Assembly: GCA_020638905.1 (NCBI GenBank)
Contig: JACKHP010000001.1
Location: 1-64,000, forward strand
Origin: Planctomycetota bacterium
Lineage (GTDB): Bacteria > Planctomycetota > B15-G4
Reading direction: 5' to 3'
Length of the DNA stretch: 64,000 nucleotides
Position numbers and translations under genes: made by a program. Shown here in pieces: positions 53,979 to 62,400 of this stretch. The notes beneath the pieces were generated by a model that had not been told where the DNA came from, ran no database searches, and saw only the letters and a list, made by a program, of their open reading frames with translations. The first letter of the stretch is position 1. The number at the start of each line of letters is the position of its first letter.

Positions 53979-55094
53979 TCAGCCGCGCGGGCGATCGCGC
54001 GGCGCGTCCGGCGAGGGCGAGGCGGGGAGCACGAGGCGCGCGTGCGCGTCGAGTCGCCGCAGGACGCGCGCCGAGGCGTCGGCGTCGCGTCCGAAGAAGG
54101 CGGTGGCGGCCGCGTCGGCCAGCACGCAGGTGTCGGCGGCCACGGTCAGGCTGTGCGCCGAGGTCGCGCGCGGCGCGCCGGTGGACGGGTCGAGCAGGTG
54201 GTGGTAGCGGCGTCCGCCGGCGTCGAAGTGCTGCTCGGAGTCGCCGGACGTGGCCACCGCGCCGTCCTCGACCTCGAGCGTGGCGACGATCTGCCCGGGA
54301 CGCAGCGGATCGGCCACGCCGACCGTCCACGGGTCGCCGTCCTCCGAGCGGCCGATCGCGACGAGGTCGCCGCCCACGTTCACGAAGGCACGCGTGATGC
54401 CCGCGCGCCGCAGCGCGTCGGCGGCGCGGTCGACGGCCCAGCCCTTGGCGATGCCGCCCAGGTCGAGGGACGCGTCGGCGTCGGCGAAGCGCACGCGCCG
54501 GCCCGCGGCGTCGAGCTCGAGCGACGCGTACAGGCGCCGGTTCGCGAAGGCCTCGACGAGCGCGTCGGACGGCGGCGCGCGGCGGTGGGTGACGTCCCAG
54601 AGCTGGACGGCGCGGCCCAGGCACGGGTCGAACGCGCCGTCGCTGGCCTCGGCCACGCGCAGCGCCTCGGCCAGCACGCTCGCCGTGGCCGGCGAGACGG
54701 CGACCGCGCGGCGCGCGGCGTCGGCGTTCGCGCGTCCCACGTCGGAGTCGTCGCGGAAGCGGGACATGGCGGCGTCGACGGCCAGCAGTTCGGCGAACGC
54801 GGCGTCGAGCGCGCGCTCGGCGACGACGCGGTCGTCGCAGACCACGGCCAGGTCGGCGAAGGTGCCCATCACGGGCAGCGTGCGACGCACGAGCGAGCCC
54901 CGGCGCCGGAAGAGTCCGCCGGCGGCACCGACGACGAACGCGCCGGCGGCGAAGGCCAGCACCGCGCGTCGCGTGGGCCACGCGGGAACGCCAGGCGCGC
55001 CGGGCGCGCCGGGCGCGTCGTGCGTGATGTGCGTGTCGTGCGCGGCATGCATGGCGTGCGACGTGCTGCGGCGACGATCGGGCGACGTGCTCAT
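53979..55094 (-). CDS. apbE: FAD:protein FMN transferase ApbE
   Basis: A 371-residue enzyme that attaches FMN covalently to Thr/Ser of RnfG and RnfD. A His/Ala/Gly-rich start is followed by a Tat-type export signal (TRRAVLAFAAGAFVVGAAGG). The ApbE fold begins near 75 with PVMGTFADLAVV; SRFRDDSDVGRAN, DLGGIAKGWAVDRAADAL and GGDLVAIGRSEDG follow. The Mg-binding motif appears as DTCVLADAAATAFF. Placement right after rnfA fits its job of flavinylating the complex outside the cytoplasm. The start overlaps the rnfA stop as ATGA. Confidence 0.92.
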   Translation of the reverse strand: MSTSPDRRRSTSHAMHAAHDTHITHDAPGAPGAPGVPAWPTRRAVLAFAAGAFVVGAAGGLFRRRGSLVRRTLPVMGTFADLAVVCDDRVVAERALDAAFAELLAVDAAMSRFRDDSDVGRANADAARRAVAVSPATASVLAEALRVAEASDGAFDPCLGRAVQLWDVTHRRAPPSDALVEAFANRRLYASLELDAAGRRVRFADADASLDLGGIAKGWAVDRAADALRRAGITRAFVNVGGDLVAIGRSEDGDPWTVGVADPLRPGQIVATLEVEDGAVATSGDSEQHFDAGGRRYHHLLDPSTGAPRATSAHSLTVAADTCVLADAAATAFFGRDADASARVLRRLDAHARLVLPASPSPDAPRDRPRG

Positions 55095-55669
55095 GCTCCG
55101 CTCCCCATGCCGGCGAATCCCATGAAGGCCATGGACAGGCTGCCCGCGACGACGAGCACGAGTCCCATGCCGCGCGCGACCGCCGGCGGGTCGTGCAGTT
55201 CGAGCTCCTCGCGGATCGACGCCATGAGCACCAGCGCGAGGGTCAGGCCGAGTCCGGCGCCGAGGGCGAAGAACAGGCCCTGGACGAGCGAGTACCCGCG
55301 GCTCGTCTGGAACAGCGCGAGTCCGAGGATGGCGCAGTTCGTGGTGATCAGCGGCAGGTAGATGCCGAGCTGCCGGAAGAGCGTGGGCGAGAGCTTCTTG
55401 ATCGCCATCTCGACGATCTGCACCAGCGACGCGATGACCACGATGAAGGCGATGATGCGCAGGAACGGGAAGCGCACGAGCACGAAGGTCTCGAGCGTCC
55501 AGGCGCAGAGGCTCGTCATGAGCAGCACGAAGATGTTCGCGAGGCCCATGCGCAGCGCGGTCTCGACCCGTCCCGAGACGCCCATGAACGGGCACAGGCC
55601 GAGGAACATGGCCAGCGTGAAGTTGTTCACGACCATGGCCGAGAGCAGGATCCAGACGAGGTCGCCCAT
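55091..55669 (-). CDS. rnfA: Rnf complex subunit RnfA (RsxA)
   Basis: A 192-residue inner-membrane subunit with six helices. It is a homologue of NqrE, and together with RnfE holds a membrane [2Fe-2S] cluster. The conserved cysteines lie in MFLGLCPFMGVSG near residue 26 and LITTNCAILGLALF near 110, the two half-sites. The length is normal. ATG 55669 directly follows the rnfE stop codon TAG with no gap. Confidence 0.95.
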   Translation of the reverse strand: MGDLVWILLSAMVVNNFTLAMFLGLCPFMGVSGRVETALRMGLANIFVLLMTSLCAWTLETFVLVRFPFLRIIAFIVVIASLVQIVEMAIKKLSPTLFRQLGIYLPLITTNCAILGLALFQTSRGYSLVQGLFFALGAGLGLTLALVLMASIREELELHDPPAVARGMGLVLVVAGSLSMAFMGFAGMGSGA

Positions 55670-56335
55670 CTATGCGCCCTCCGTCGCGAGTTCGCCGCGC
55701 GTCGCGCGTCGCCGCGCCTCGGCGGCCAGGCGTTCGCGCCGGCGTGCGAGCGCCGCGAGCGAGATGAGCAGGAATCCCAGGGTCAGGAAGCCGCCCGGCG
55801 GCAGGATCATCACGACCCACGGCTGGTAGTGCTCGCCGAAGAGCGGCACGCCGAGGAAGCTGCCGCTGCCGACGACCTCGCGCACGCCGCCGATGAGCAC
55901 GAGCGCCACGAGGAAGCCCGCGCCGGTGCCCGCGGCGTCGAGCAGGGAACGTCCCACCGGACGGCGCGAGGCGAAGGCCTCCTGGCGTCCGAGGATGATG
56001 CAGTTCACGACGATCAGCGCGATGAACGCGCCCAGCGCCTTGTGGATCTCGGGCACGAGCGCCTCGAGCGCCATGTCGGCCACCGTCACGAAGGTGGCGA
56101 TGACCAGGATCGAGGTCGAGATGCGCACCTCGTGCGGCACGAGCTTGCGCAGCGAACTCACGAGCAGGCTCGAGCCGACGAGCACGAAGAAGGTCGCCAG
56201 GCCCATCGCGAGGCTGTTCGCCACGCTGTTCGTGACGGCCAGCGACGGGCACAGTCCCAGCATCTGCACGAGCACCGGGTTCTCGCGCCAGACGCCGCGC
56301 AGCAGGTCTTCGCGGGGAGTCGTCTCGCGGCTCAT
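55670..56335 (-). CDS. rnfE: Rnf complex subunit RnfE (RsxE)
   Basis: A 221-residue membrane subunit, the partner of RnfA. The cluster half-sites are VQMLGLCPSLAVTNS near residue 28 and ALIVVNCIILGRQEAFAS near 110. Six hydrophobic segments match the family. The C-terminal 25 residues are Arg-rich and cytoplasmic. ATG 56335 overlaps the rnfG stop as ATGA. The Rnf complex couples ferredoxin:NAD+ electron transfer to Na+ or H+ movement. Confidence 0.95.
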   Translation of the reverse strand: MSRETTPREDLLRGVWRENPVLVQMLGLCPSLAVTNSVANSLAMGLATFFVLVGSSLLVSSLRKLVPHEVRISTSILVIATFVTVADMALEALVPEIHKALGAFIALIVVNCIILGRQEAFASRRPVGRSLLDAAGTGAGFLVALVLIGGVREVVGSGSFLGVPLFGEHYQPWVVMILPPGGFLTLGFLLISLAALARRRERLAAEARRRATRGELATEGA

Positions 56336-57120
56336 GGTTCGCCCTCGTGCGGGGGGACGGAGGATGCGTCGCTCGCGCCGGCGGCGTCGGGCGCTCCCGC
56401 CGTCGCGCCGGACGACGTCGTGCGCGACGCCACGGGCGGGATCGCGCCGGACGCCGTGACCTCGCGCAGCAGCGGACGCGTGCGCTCGAGCGCCGCGTTC
56501 ACGGCGGCGATGACCGCCTTCGACGAGATCGTCGCGCCGGTGATCATGTCGACGCCGTGGGCGTCGGACGCCTCGCCCGGCTTGACGCCGGCGATCGGCG
56601 GGACGGCGTCGGCGAAGCCGGCGGCGAAGGTCGCGTCCTTCTCGATGCGGTCGCCGAGGCCGGGCGTCTCCTTGCTCTGCAGCACGCGCAGGCCGAGCAG
56701 CGCGTCGGCCGCCGCGTCGTACCCGAACAGCAGATGGATCGAGTCCTGGTAGCCGGGGCCGGACGCGTCGAGCGCCCAGCCGACGGGCGCGCCGCCCGCG
56801 TCGCGTCCGCACCACACGCGCAGCGGATCGTCGGCGTCGGGAGGAGCCACGCTCGCGAGCGCGTCGTCGACCACGTAGTACACGTCGACCGACGCCGGTG
56901 CGTGCAGCACCTCGTCGACCGCGGCGCGCAGCACCGCCTCGCGGTGCGCCAGGATCGCCGGCAGCGTCGCGTCGTGCACGGCCACGAGCAGCACGCCGGC
57001 CAGCGCGCCCGCGCCGCCCAGCGTCGCGACGAGCTTCCAGGCCGGAGGAGGCGGCGGCGCCTCGGGCGGCGGCGCCGGTGCGCGCGCGGGGGTCGGCTCG
57101 GCGGCGTGCGGTGCGTTCAC
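56332..57120 (-). CDS. rnfG: Rnf complex subunit RnfG (covalent FMN)
   Basis: A 262-residue subunit. A Pro-rich cytoplasmic start (PPPEAPPPPPAWKL) precedes one membrane helix (LVATLGGAGALAGVLLVAV) and an extracytoplasmic FMN-binding domain. The covalent attachment motif is VDMITGATISSKAV near residue 208, where the Thr of TGAT is the FMN ester site. Upstream LQSKETPGLGDRI is also typical of RnfG. The last 35 residues are a Ser/Ala/Thr-rich tail beyond the family's usual end. GTG 57120 overlaps the rnfD stop as GTGA. Confidence 0.93.
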   Translation of the reverse strand: MNAPHAAEPTPARAPAPPPEAPPPPPAWKLVATLGGAGALAGVLLVAVHDATLPAILAHREAVLRAAVDEVLHAPASVDVYYVVDDALASVAPPDADDPLRVWCGRDAGGAPVGWALDASGPGYQDSIHLLFGYDAAADALLGLRVLQSKETPGLGDRIEKDATFAAGFADAVPPIAGVKPGEASDAHGVDMITGATISSKAVIAAVNAALERTRPLLREVTASGAIPPVASRTTSSGATAGAPDAAGASDASSVPPHEGEP

Positions 57121-58130
57121 GGCGCGCCTCCCGACGTGCGCGCGGGACGTCCGGTGCCGAACACGCGCGGCTGCGTGACGCGGTCGATGAACGGCACCAT
57201 CGCGTTCATGAGCAGGATCGCGTACATGACGCCCTCGGCCAGTCCGCCCCAGACGCGGATCAGCACCACGAGCGCGCCGATGCCGGCGCCGAAGATCCAG
57301 CAGCCGCCGTGGGTCACGGGCGAGGTCACCATGTCGGTGGCCATGAACAGCGCGCCGAGCATGAGCCCGCCCGAGAAGAGCATGAAGAGCGGGGACGGGA
57401 AGCGCGCGGCGTCGATCGCGAAGAGCACGCCCGAGAAGAGCGCCACGCTGCCGAGCACCGCCACCGGCGTGCGCCAGTTCAGGAAGCCGCGGTACGCGAG
57501 CCATCCGGCGCAGACGAGCAAGAGCAGCGCGGACGTCTCGCCCAGGCAGCCGCCGGTCGTCCCGAGCAGCAGGTCGGTCAGCGGCGTCGACGCGTGTCCG
57601 AACTTCATCGCGCCGAGCGGCGTGGCGGCCGTGACCGTGTCGACCCCCGCGCTCGTGAACGGGAACGAGAACGTGTCGCCGCGCAGGGCGAGGAAGTCGC
57701 CGCCGGGTTTCGGCCAGGTCGTGAGCGCCACGGGGAACGCGGCCTGCAGGAAGGCTCGTCCGAGCAGCGCGGGGTTGAACACGTTCTTGCCCAGGCCGCC
57801 GAAGACGAGCTTGCCGGCGCTGATCGCGAACGCGCCGCCGACGAACGCCATCCACAGCGCGATGCCGGGCGGCAGGCTGAGCGCGAGCAGGATGCCGGTG
57901 ATCGCGGCCGAGCCGTCTTTGAGCGAGCCGGGCGTGCCCATCAGGCGCTCGGGCAGCAGCGCGCCGGCGACGCAGGCCAGCACGACGAGCAACGCCGTCG
58001 GTCCGAAGAACCACACCGCCGCGCCCACGACCGGGACGAGGCTGCCCACCACCGACCACATGATCGCGGCCGTGCTGTCGGGCCCGTGCAGGTGGGGCGA
58101 CGCGCTGACGAGCAGGCGCGGGTTCGTCAT
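57117..58130 (-). CDS. rnfD: Rnf complex subunit RnfD (covalent FMN)
   Basis: A 337-residue membrane subunit related to NqrB, with about nine helices. The FMN attachment motif appears as VTAATPLGAMK near residue 168. Other landmarks are GGLGKNVFNPALLGRAFL and MATDMVTSPVTHGG. The first 20 residues (LVSASPHLHGPDST) are the family's usual cytoplasmic start. ATG 58130 overlaps the rnfC stop as ATGA, with AGGAGT-like purines upstream. Confidence 0.94.
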   Translation of the reverse strand: MTNPRLLVSASPHLHGPDSTAAIMWSVVGSLVPVVGAAVWFFGPTALLVVLACVAGALLPERLMGTPGSLKDGSAAITGILLALSLPPGIALWMAFVGGAFAISAGKLVFGGLGKNVFNPALLGRAFLQAAFPVALTTWPKPGGDFLALRGDTFSFPFTSAGVDTVTAATPLGAMKFGHASTPLTDLLLGTTGGCLGETSALLLLVCAGWLAYRGFLNWRTPVAVLGSVALFSGVLFAIDAARFPSPLFMLFSGGLMLGALFMATDMVTSPVTHGGCWIFGAGIGALVVLIRVWGGLAEGVMYAILLMNAMVPFIDRVTQPRVFGTGRPARTSGGAP

Positions 58131-59452
58131 GCCGCCGACTCCTTGCGGCGCAGCTCGGCGCGCGCCGCGGCGAAGAGCTGGCTGAGCGGGATGTGCGACG
58201 GACAGACGTAGCTGCAGCAGCCGCACAGCATGCAGTCCTTGAGGTGCATGTCGGCCATGTCGGGCACGCGCGAGGCCTGCGCCAGCGTCCCCAGGCGTTG
58301 CGGGTTGAGGAACACCGGACACGCGTCGAGGCAGTGCCCGCAGCGGATGCACGGCCGCGCGGGTTCGTGGCGCACCTCGTGCGCGCGCAGCGCGAGCAGC
58401 CCGGTCGTGCCCTTGAGCACGGGCGCGTCGAGGTTGCCGACCGACGTGCCCATCATCGGACCGCCCATGACGATCTCGGCCACGTCGTCGCGCAGTCCGC
58501 CGCAGGCCGCGAAGAGGTCCTTCAGCTTCGTCCCCACGGGCACCACGACGTTGGCGGGATGCACGACGCCGCCGCCGGTGACCGTGACGATGCGCTCGAC
58601 GAGCGGCAGCCCCGTCTCGAAGACCTCGGCCACCGTGGCCAGCGAGGCCACGTTCTGCACGAGCACGCCCGCGTGCAGCGGCAGCTTGCCCGAGGGGATC
58701 TCGCGTCCCGTGACGGCCTTGACGAGCATCTTCTCGGCGCCCTGCGGGTACTTCACGTGCAGCGGCAGCACGCTCACGTCGAGATCGTCGGGGAGCGTGG
58801 CGGTGAGCGCCTCGATCGCGTCGGGCTTGTTGCGCTCGACGGCGATCACCGCGCGCCGCACGCCGAGGCAGTGCATCAGGATGCGCACGCCGAGCTGCAC
58901 GCGGCGGGGATGGTCGACCATCGTGCGGTGGTCGGTGGTCAGGTACGGCTCGCACTCGCAGCCGTTCACGAGCAGCGCGTCGAGCCGCGTGCCCTCGGGG
59001 GGCTGCAGCTTGACGTGCATCGGGAAGGCCGCGCCGCCGAGTCCGACGAGGCCCGCGTCCTGGATCGCGCCGATGATCTCGGCCGGCGAGAGCTCCTCCC
59101 AGTGCGGGACGAGGCGCGGACGCGCGGCCTGGGCCGAGTGCGCGTCGACGGCGAGGCGCACGGCCGGCTCCCACGCGCCGCTCGGGTGCGGCCAGAGCCC
59201 GGTGTCGGTCACCGTGCCGGCGGCCGAGGCGTGCACCGGCACCGAGACGTGTCCGTCGGCGACGGCCAGCACGTCGCCGCGCTCGACCCTGTCGCCCACG
59301 CGCGCGACGAGTTTCGCCGGACGTCCCGCGTGCTGCTGGAGCGGCAGCACGAGCTCGTCGGGATACGGCAGCCTGCGCACCGGCAGCGCCGCCGTGAGCC
59401 CCTTGCGATCGGGCGGGTGGACGCCGTGCCGGAAGCGGAAGACCGAACGCAT
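58127..59452 (-). CDS. rnfC: Rnf complex subunit RnfC (NADH/FMN, two [4Fe-4S])
   Basis: A 441-residue peripheral subunit on the cytoplasmic face that exchanges electrons with NAD(H). It has the N-terminal barrel-sandwich domain (GVHPPDRKGLTA), the glycine-rich FMN/NADH site (AGLVGLGGAAFPMHVKL) and the NGCECEPYLT motif, followed by an SLBB domain. Two ferredoxin clusters follow: CIRCGHCLDACP near residue 368 and CMLCGCCSYVCP near 407. The lengthy C-terminal repeats of some RnfC are absent. ATG 59452 is 7 nt after the upstream stop; a GTG at 59455 is equally possible. Confidence 0.94.
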   Translation of the reverse strand: MRSVFRFRHGVHPPDRKGLTAALPVRRLPYPDELVLPLQQHAGRPAKLVARVGDRVERGDVLAVADGHVSVPVHASAAGTVTDTGLWPHPSGAWEPAVRLAVDAHSAQAARPRLVPHWEELSPAEIIGAIQDAGLVGLGGAAFPMHVKLQPPEGTRLDALLVNGCECEPYLTTDHRTMVDHPRRVQLGVRILMHCLGVRRAVIAVERNKPDAIEALTATLPDDLDVSVLPLHVKYPQGAEKMLVKAVTGREIPSGKLPLHAGVLVQNVASLATVAEVFETGLPLVERIVTVTGGGVVHPANVVVPVGTKLKDLFAACGGLRDDVAEIVMGGPMMGTSVGNLDAPVLKGTTGLLALRAHEVRHEPARPCIRCGHCLDACPVFLNPQRLGTLAQASRVPDMADMHLKDCMLCGCCSYVCPSHIPLSQLFAAARAELRRKESAA

Positions 59453-59459
59453 CACGTCC

Positions 59460-62400
59460 TCACAGGAACCTCTGCGCGCGCTTCACGAGCGCCTCGAGGT
59501 TCTTCTCGTCGGGGTTGCGCGGCGTGCCGGGATGGATGATCGCCACCGGGCACTTCTCGGCCGCCTGCACGAGCTGCGCGAACGTGCCCGCGTCGGGGTC
59601 CTTGACGTAGGCGCGCTTCTTGTCGTCGTACGCGAACATGCGGCCGTTGAGGTTGGTGCACTCGTTGCACGACGTGCAGCGGATCGTGTCGATGTACGGA
59701 TCGAGCGCGAGCGGCTCGTCGTCGTCCGACGCAGGCGCAACGGTCGCACTCGCGCCGGACGCCGACGTGTCGTCGCCGCTCGTGGCGCCCGACGTTGCGT
59801 CCACGCCGGGCGACGGCGTCGCGACACCTGGTCCCGGATCGGCGTGCCCGTCCTGCGCCGGGTCGGCGACCGCCTGCACATCGTCGGCGGACTCGCGCGC
59901 CGCGTCGCCCGTGTCGTGCGCGCCCGACGTGGCGTCGCGCGCGGCGGCGCCGTCGAGCAGCGCGTCCACGTCGACGTCGGCCACGTCGAGCCCGCCGCCG
60001 GACGCCGCCTCGGCCAGGATCTCGTCGACCGTGCGGCCCCGTCCCGCGCGCAGCAGGCCGGCGGCCAGCCGCCGCGCGACCTGTCCCGGGATGCGCCGGC
60101 GCAGCTGGTCGATCCGCGCCTCGTGCTCGCGCTGCAGCGCGCCGGTCGCGCGCTCGGCCTCGGCGCGCACCTGGCGCGCGACGTCCTCGCGCACGCCCGG
60201 CGCCGGATCGCGGCCGGCGAGTTCGCGCAGCAGGCGCCAACCGTCGAGCAGCGCGTCGCCGTGCCGCACGAGGCACGCGGACGCGAGCGCGCGGCGTCCG
60301 TCGCGGAGGGTCACGTAGGCGCGCGTGTCGCCGCGGGCGTCCGGCGCGCGCAGCAGCAGCTCGTGCAGCGGGACGACGTCGCGTCCGGTGGCGTCGCCCG
60401 GGTCGAGCAGGTGCGCGAAGCGCGCCTCGTGCGCGACGACGTCGCCGAAGCTCGCGGGCGATCCGTCGTCGTGCGTCCCCAGCGGCGCCTCGGGCGCGGG
60501 ATTGCCCGACAGGTCGAGGCGCTCGGCGAGGTGCGCGCCGCCCGCCGGGTCGTGCACGAAGAGCGGGAAGGCGCGCGACGCGACCGCGAGCCGCGCGGCA
60601 CGCAGCGACTCGTGCGGCGCGTAGCCGTGCTCGAGCGGGCACGGCGCCGCGAGCACGAACAGCGCCGGACCGCGCGCGCGCAGTCCGCGCCGCAGTCCGT
60701 CGAGCAGGTGCTCGGGGTGGGACGCGCTGCCGTGCAGGACGAACACGTCGGGCCGGGTCAGCGCGAGCCGCGCCAGCGACGGCGGAGCGTCGAGCGCATC
60801 GTCGGTCGTGCGCCGCGCGTCGGGCGCGCGTCGTCCTGCGGCGTCGGCGGCCAGGCCGTTGTCGAGCAGCACGACGCGCAGCGGACGCTTCGACTCCAGC
60901 AGCGCGAGCACGCGTCCGAGGGCCGCGCCGGCCAGCCCGTGATCGCCGCCCGCCAGCACCACCGGCGGACAGAGCGCCCACTCGTCGGCGGTGAAGTCGT
61001 CGGGTTGCAGGGGCGCCTCGCTCGGCGTGCCGCCCTCGAGCAGCGCGCGCGCGCGTCGCAGCAGCGCGAACTCCCGGGCCTGCGCGAGCAGGCGTCCCTC
61101 GTGCAGGCCGAGGGCCGTGTCGGCGGCGTCGTCGAGGAGCGCGGTGGTGCACGGGATCGGCAGCGGAGCGTACGGGGAGTCGCTCGCGAGGCGCGCCGAG
61201 CAGCCGGCGGTCGCGAGCCACGCGGCGCCCGCGCGTCCCGCGTCGTGGCGCGCGAGCAGTCCGGCCAGCTCGCCCGCGGTGGACAGCAGGCGCTCGACGT
61301 CGGCGGCCACGTCGGCGTGCAGGCGCACGCCCGTCCCGTCGGTCACCTGCGAGAGGTCGACGTCGCCCGAGACGAGCTCGCGCGCGCGCGCGTGCAGCCG
61401 TCCGTGGAGCTGCTCGAGCTCGGCCACGTGGGCGTGCACGAGCGGTGCGCGCTCGGCGGCGATCGCGCCCAGCAGCAGACGCAGCGCACCCTTCTCGCCG
61501 CAGCCCGCGCAGGCCGTGTCGCCGCCCGCCGGCGTGGTGGACGGATCGCGTCGCAGCAGCAGTCCCGCGGGGGACGCGTCGAGCCGCGCGCCGGGATCGT
61601 CGGGCAGTCTCGCCGCGAAGTCGAGCGCCGCGCGGGCGGCGGCCAGCACGGGCTCGTCCTGCGCGACCGACGTGAACGCGTCCTCGGGGCAGACCTCGAC
61701 GCACAGTCCGCAGGCCTTGCAGGCCTCGGGATCGACGCACAGCGAGACGAACGCGTCGCGCGCGCTCTCGACCAGGCACGGCGCACCGCGCACGAGCGGC
61801 TGGACGCGCAGCCGCGCCGCGAGCAGCTCGAGCTCGGCCGCGACCTCGGCCTGGCGCGCCGCGTCGAGCGGCAGCTTGCCGCGCACCGCGTCCCACGCGG
61901 CGAGCAGCGCGTCGGCAGGCGCGCGGGCCTTGCCGGACGCCACGAGCTTGCGCGCCTGCTGGCCGAGCGGCGCGAGCAGCGGCGCCAGCCGGTCGTCGGG
62001 ACGCTGCGCCTTCGTCGCCTCGGCAGCCGCGCGCAGCAGCGCGTCGACCTCGACCACGCGCACGTCGAAGGCCGCGTCCGGACACGCGACCCAGCACTCA
62101 CCGCAGCCCGTGCAGCGCGCCGCGTCGAGTCGCGGGAAGCGCTCGCGTCCGGCGGAGAGGTCGCGCAGCGTGCTCGAGCGCGCGGGCAGCGTGCCCAGCG
62201 CGGCCACGGGATCGGCCAGCGGCTCCTCGCCGGCGGCGAGCAGGTGTCCGACGCGTTCCCAGAAGCGTCCGCCGTGGGCCGGGCCCTCGGGACGCGCGCG
62301 GTCGAAGGCGGCCGGACGCGCCGGGACCTCGCCGACCTCCGGGCCCGTCTCGGCGCCGGGCGTCACGCGCCGCGCCGCGCCGCATCCGCGCTGCACGTCC

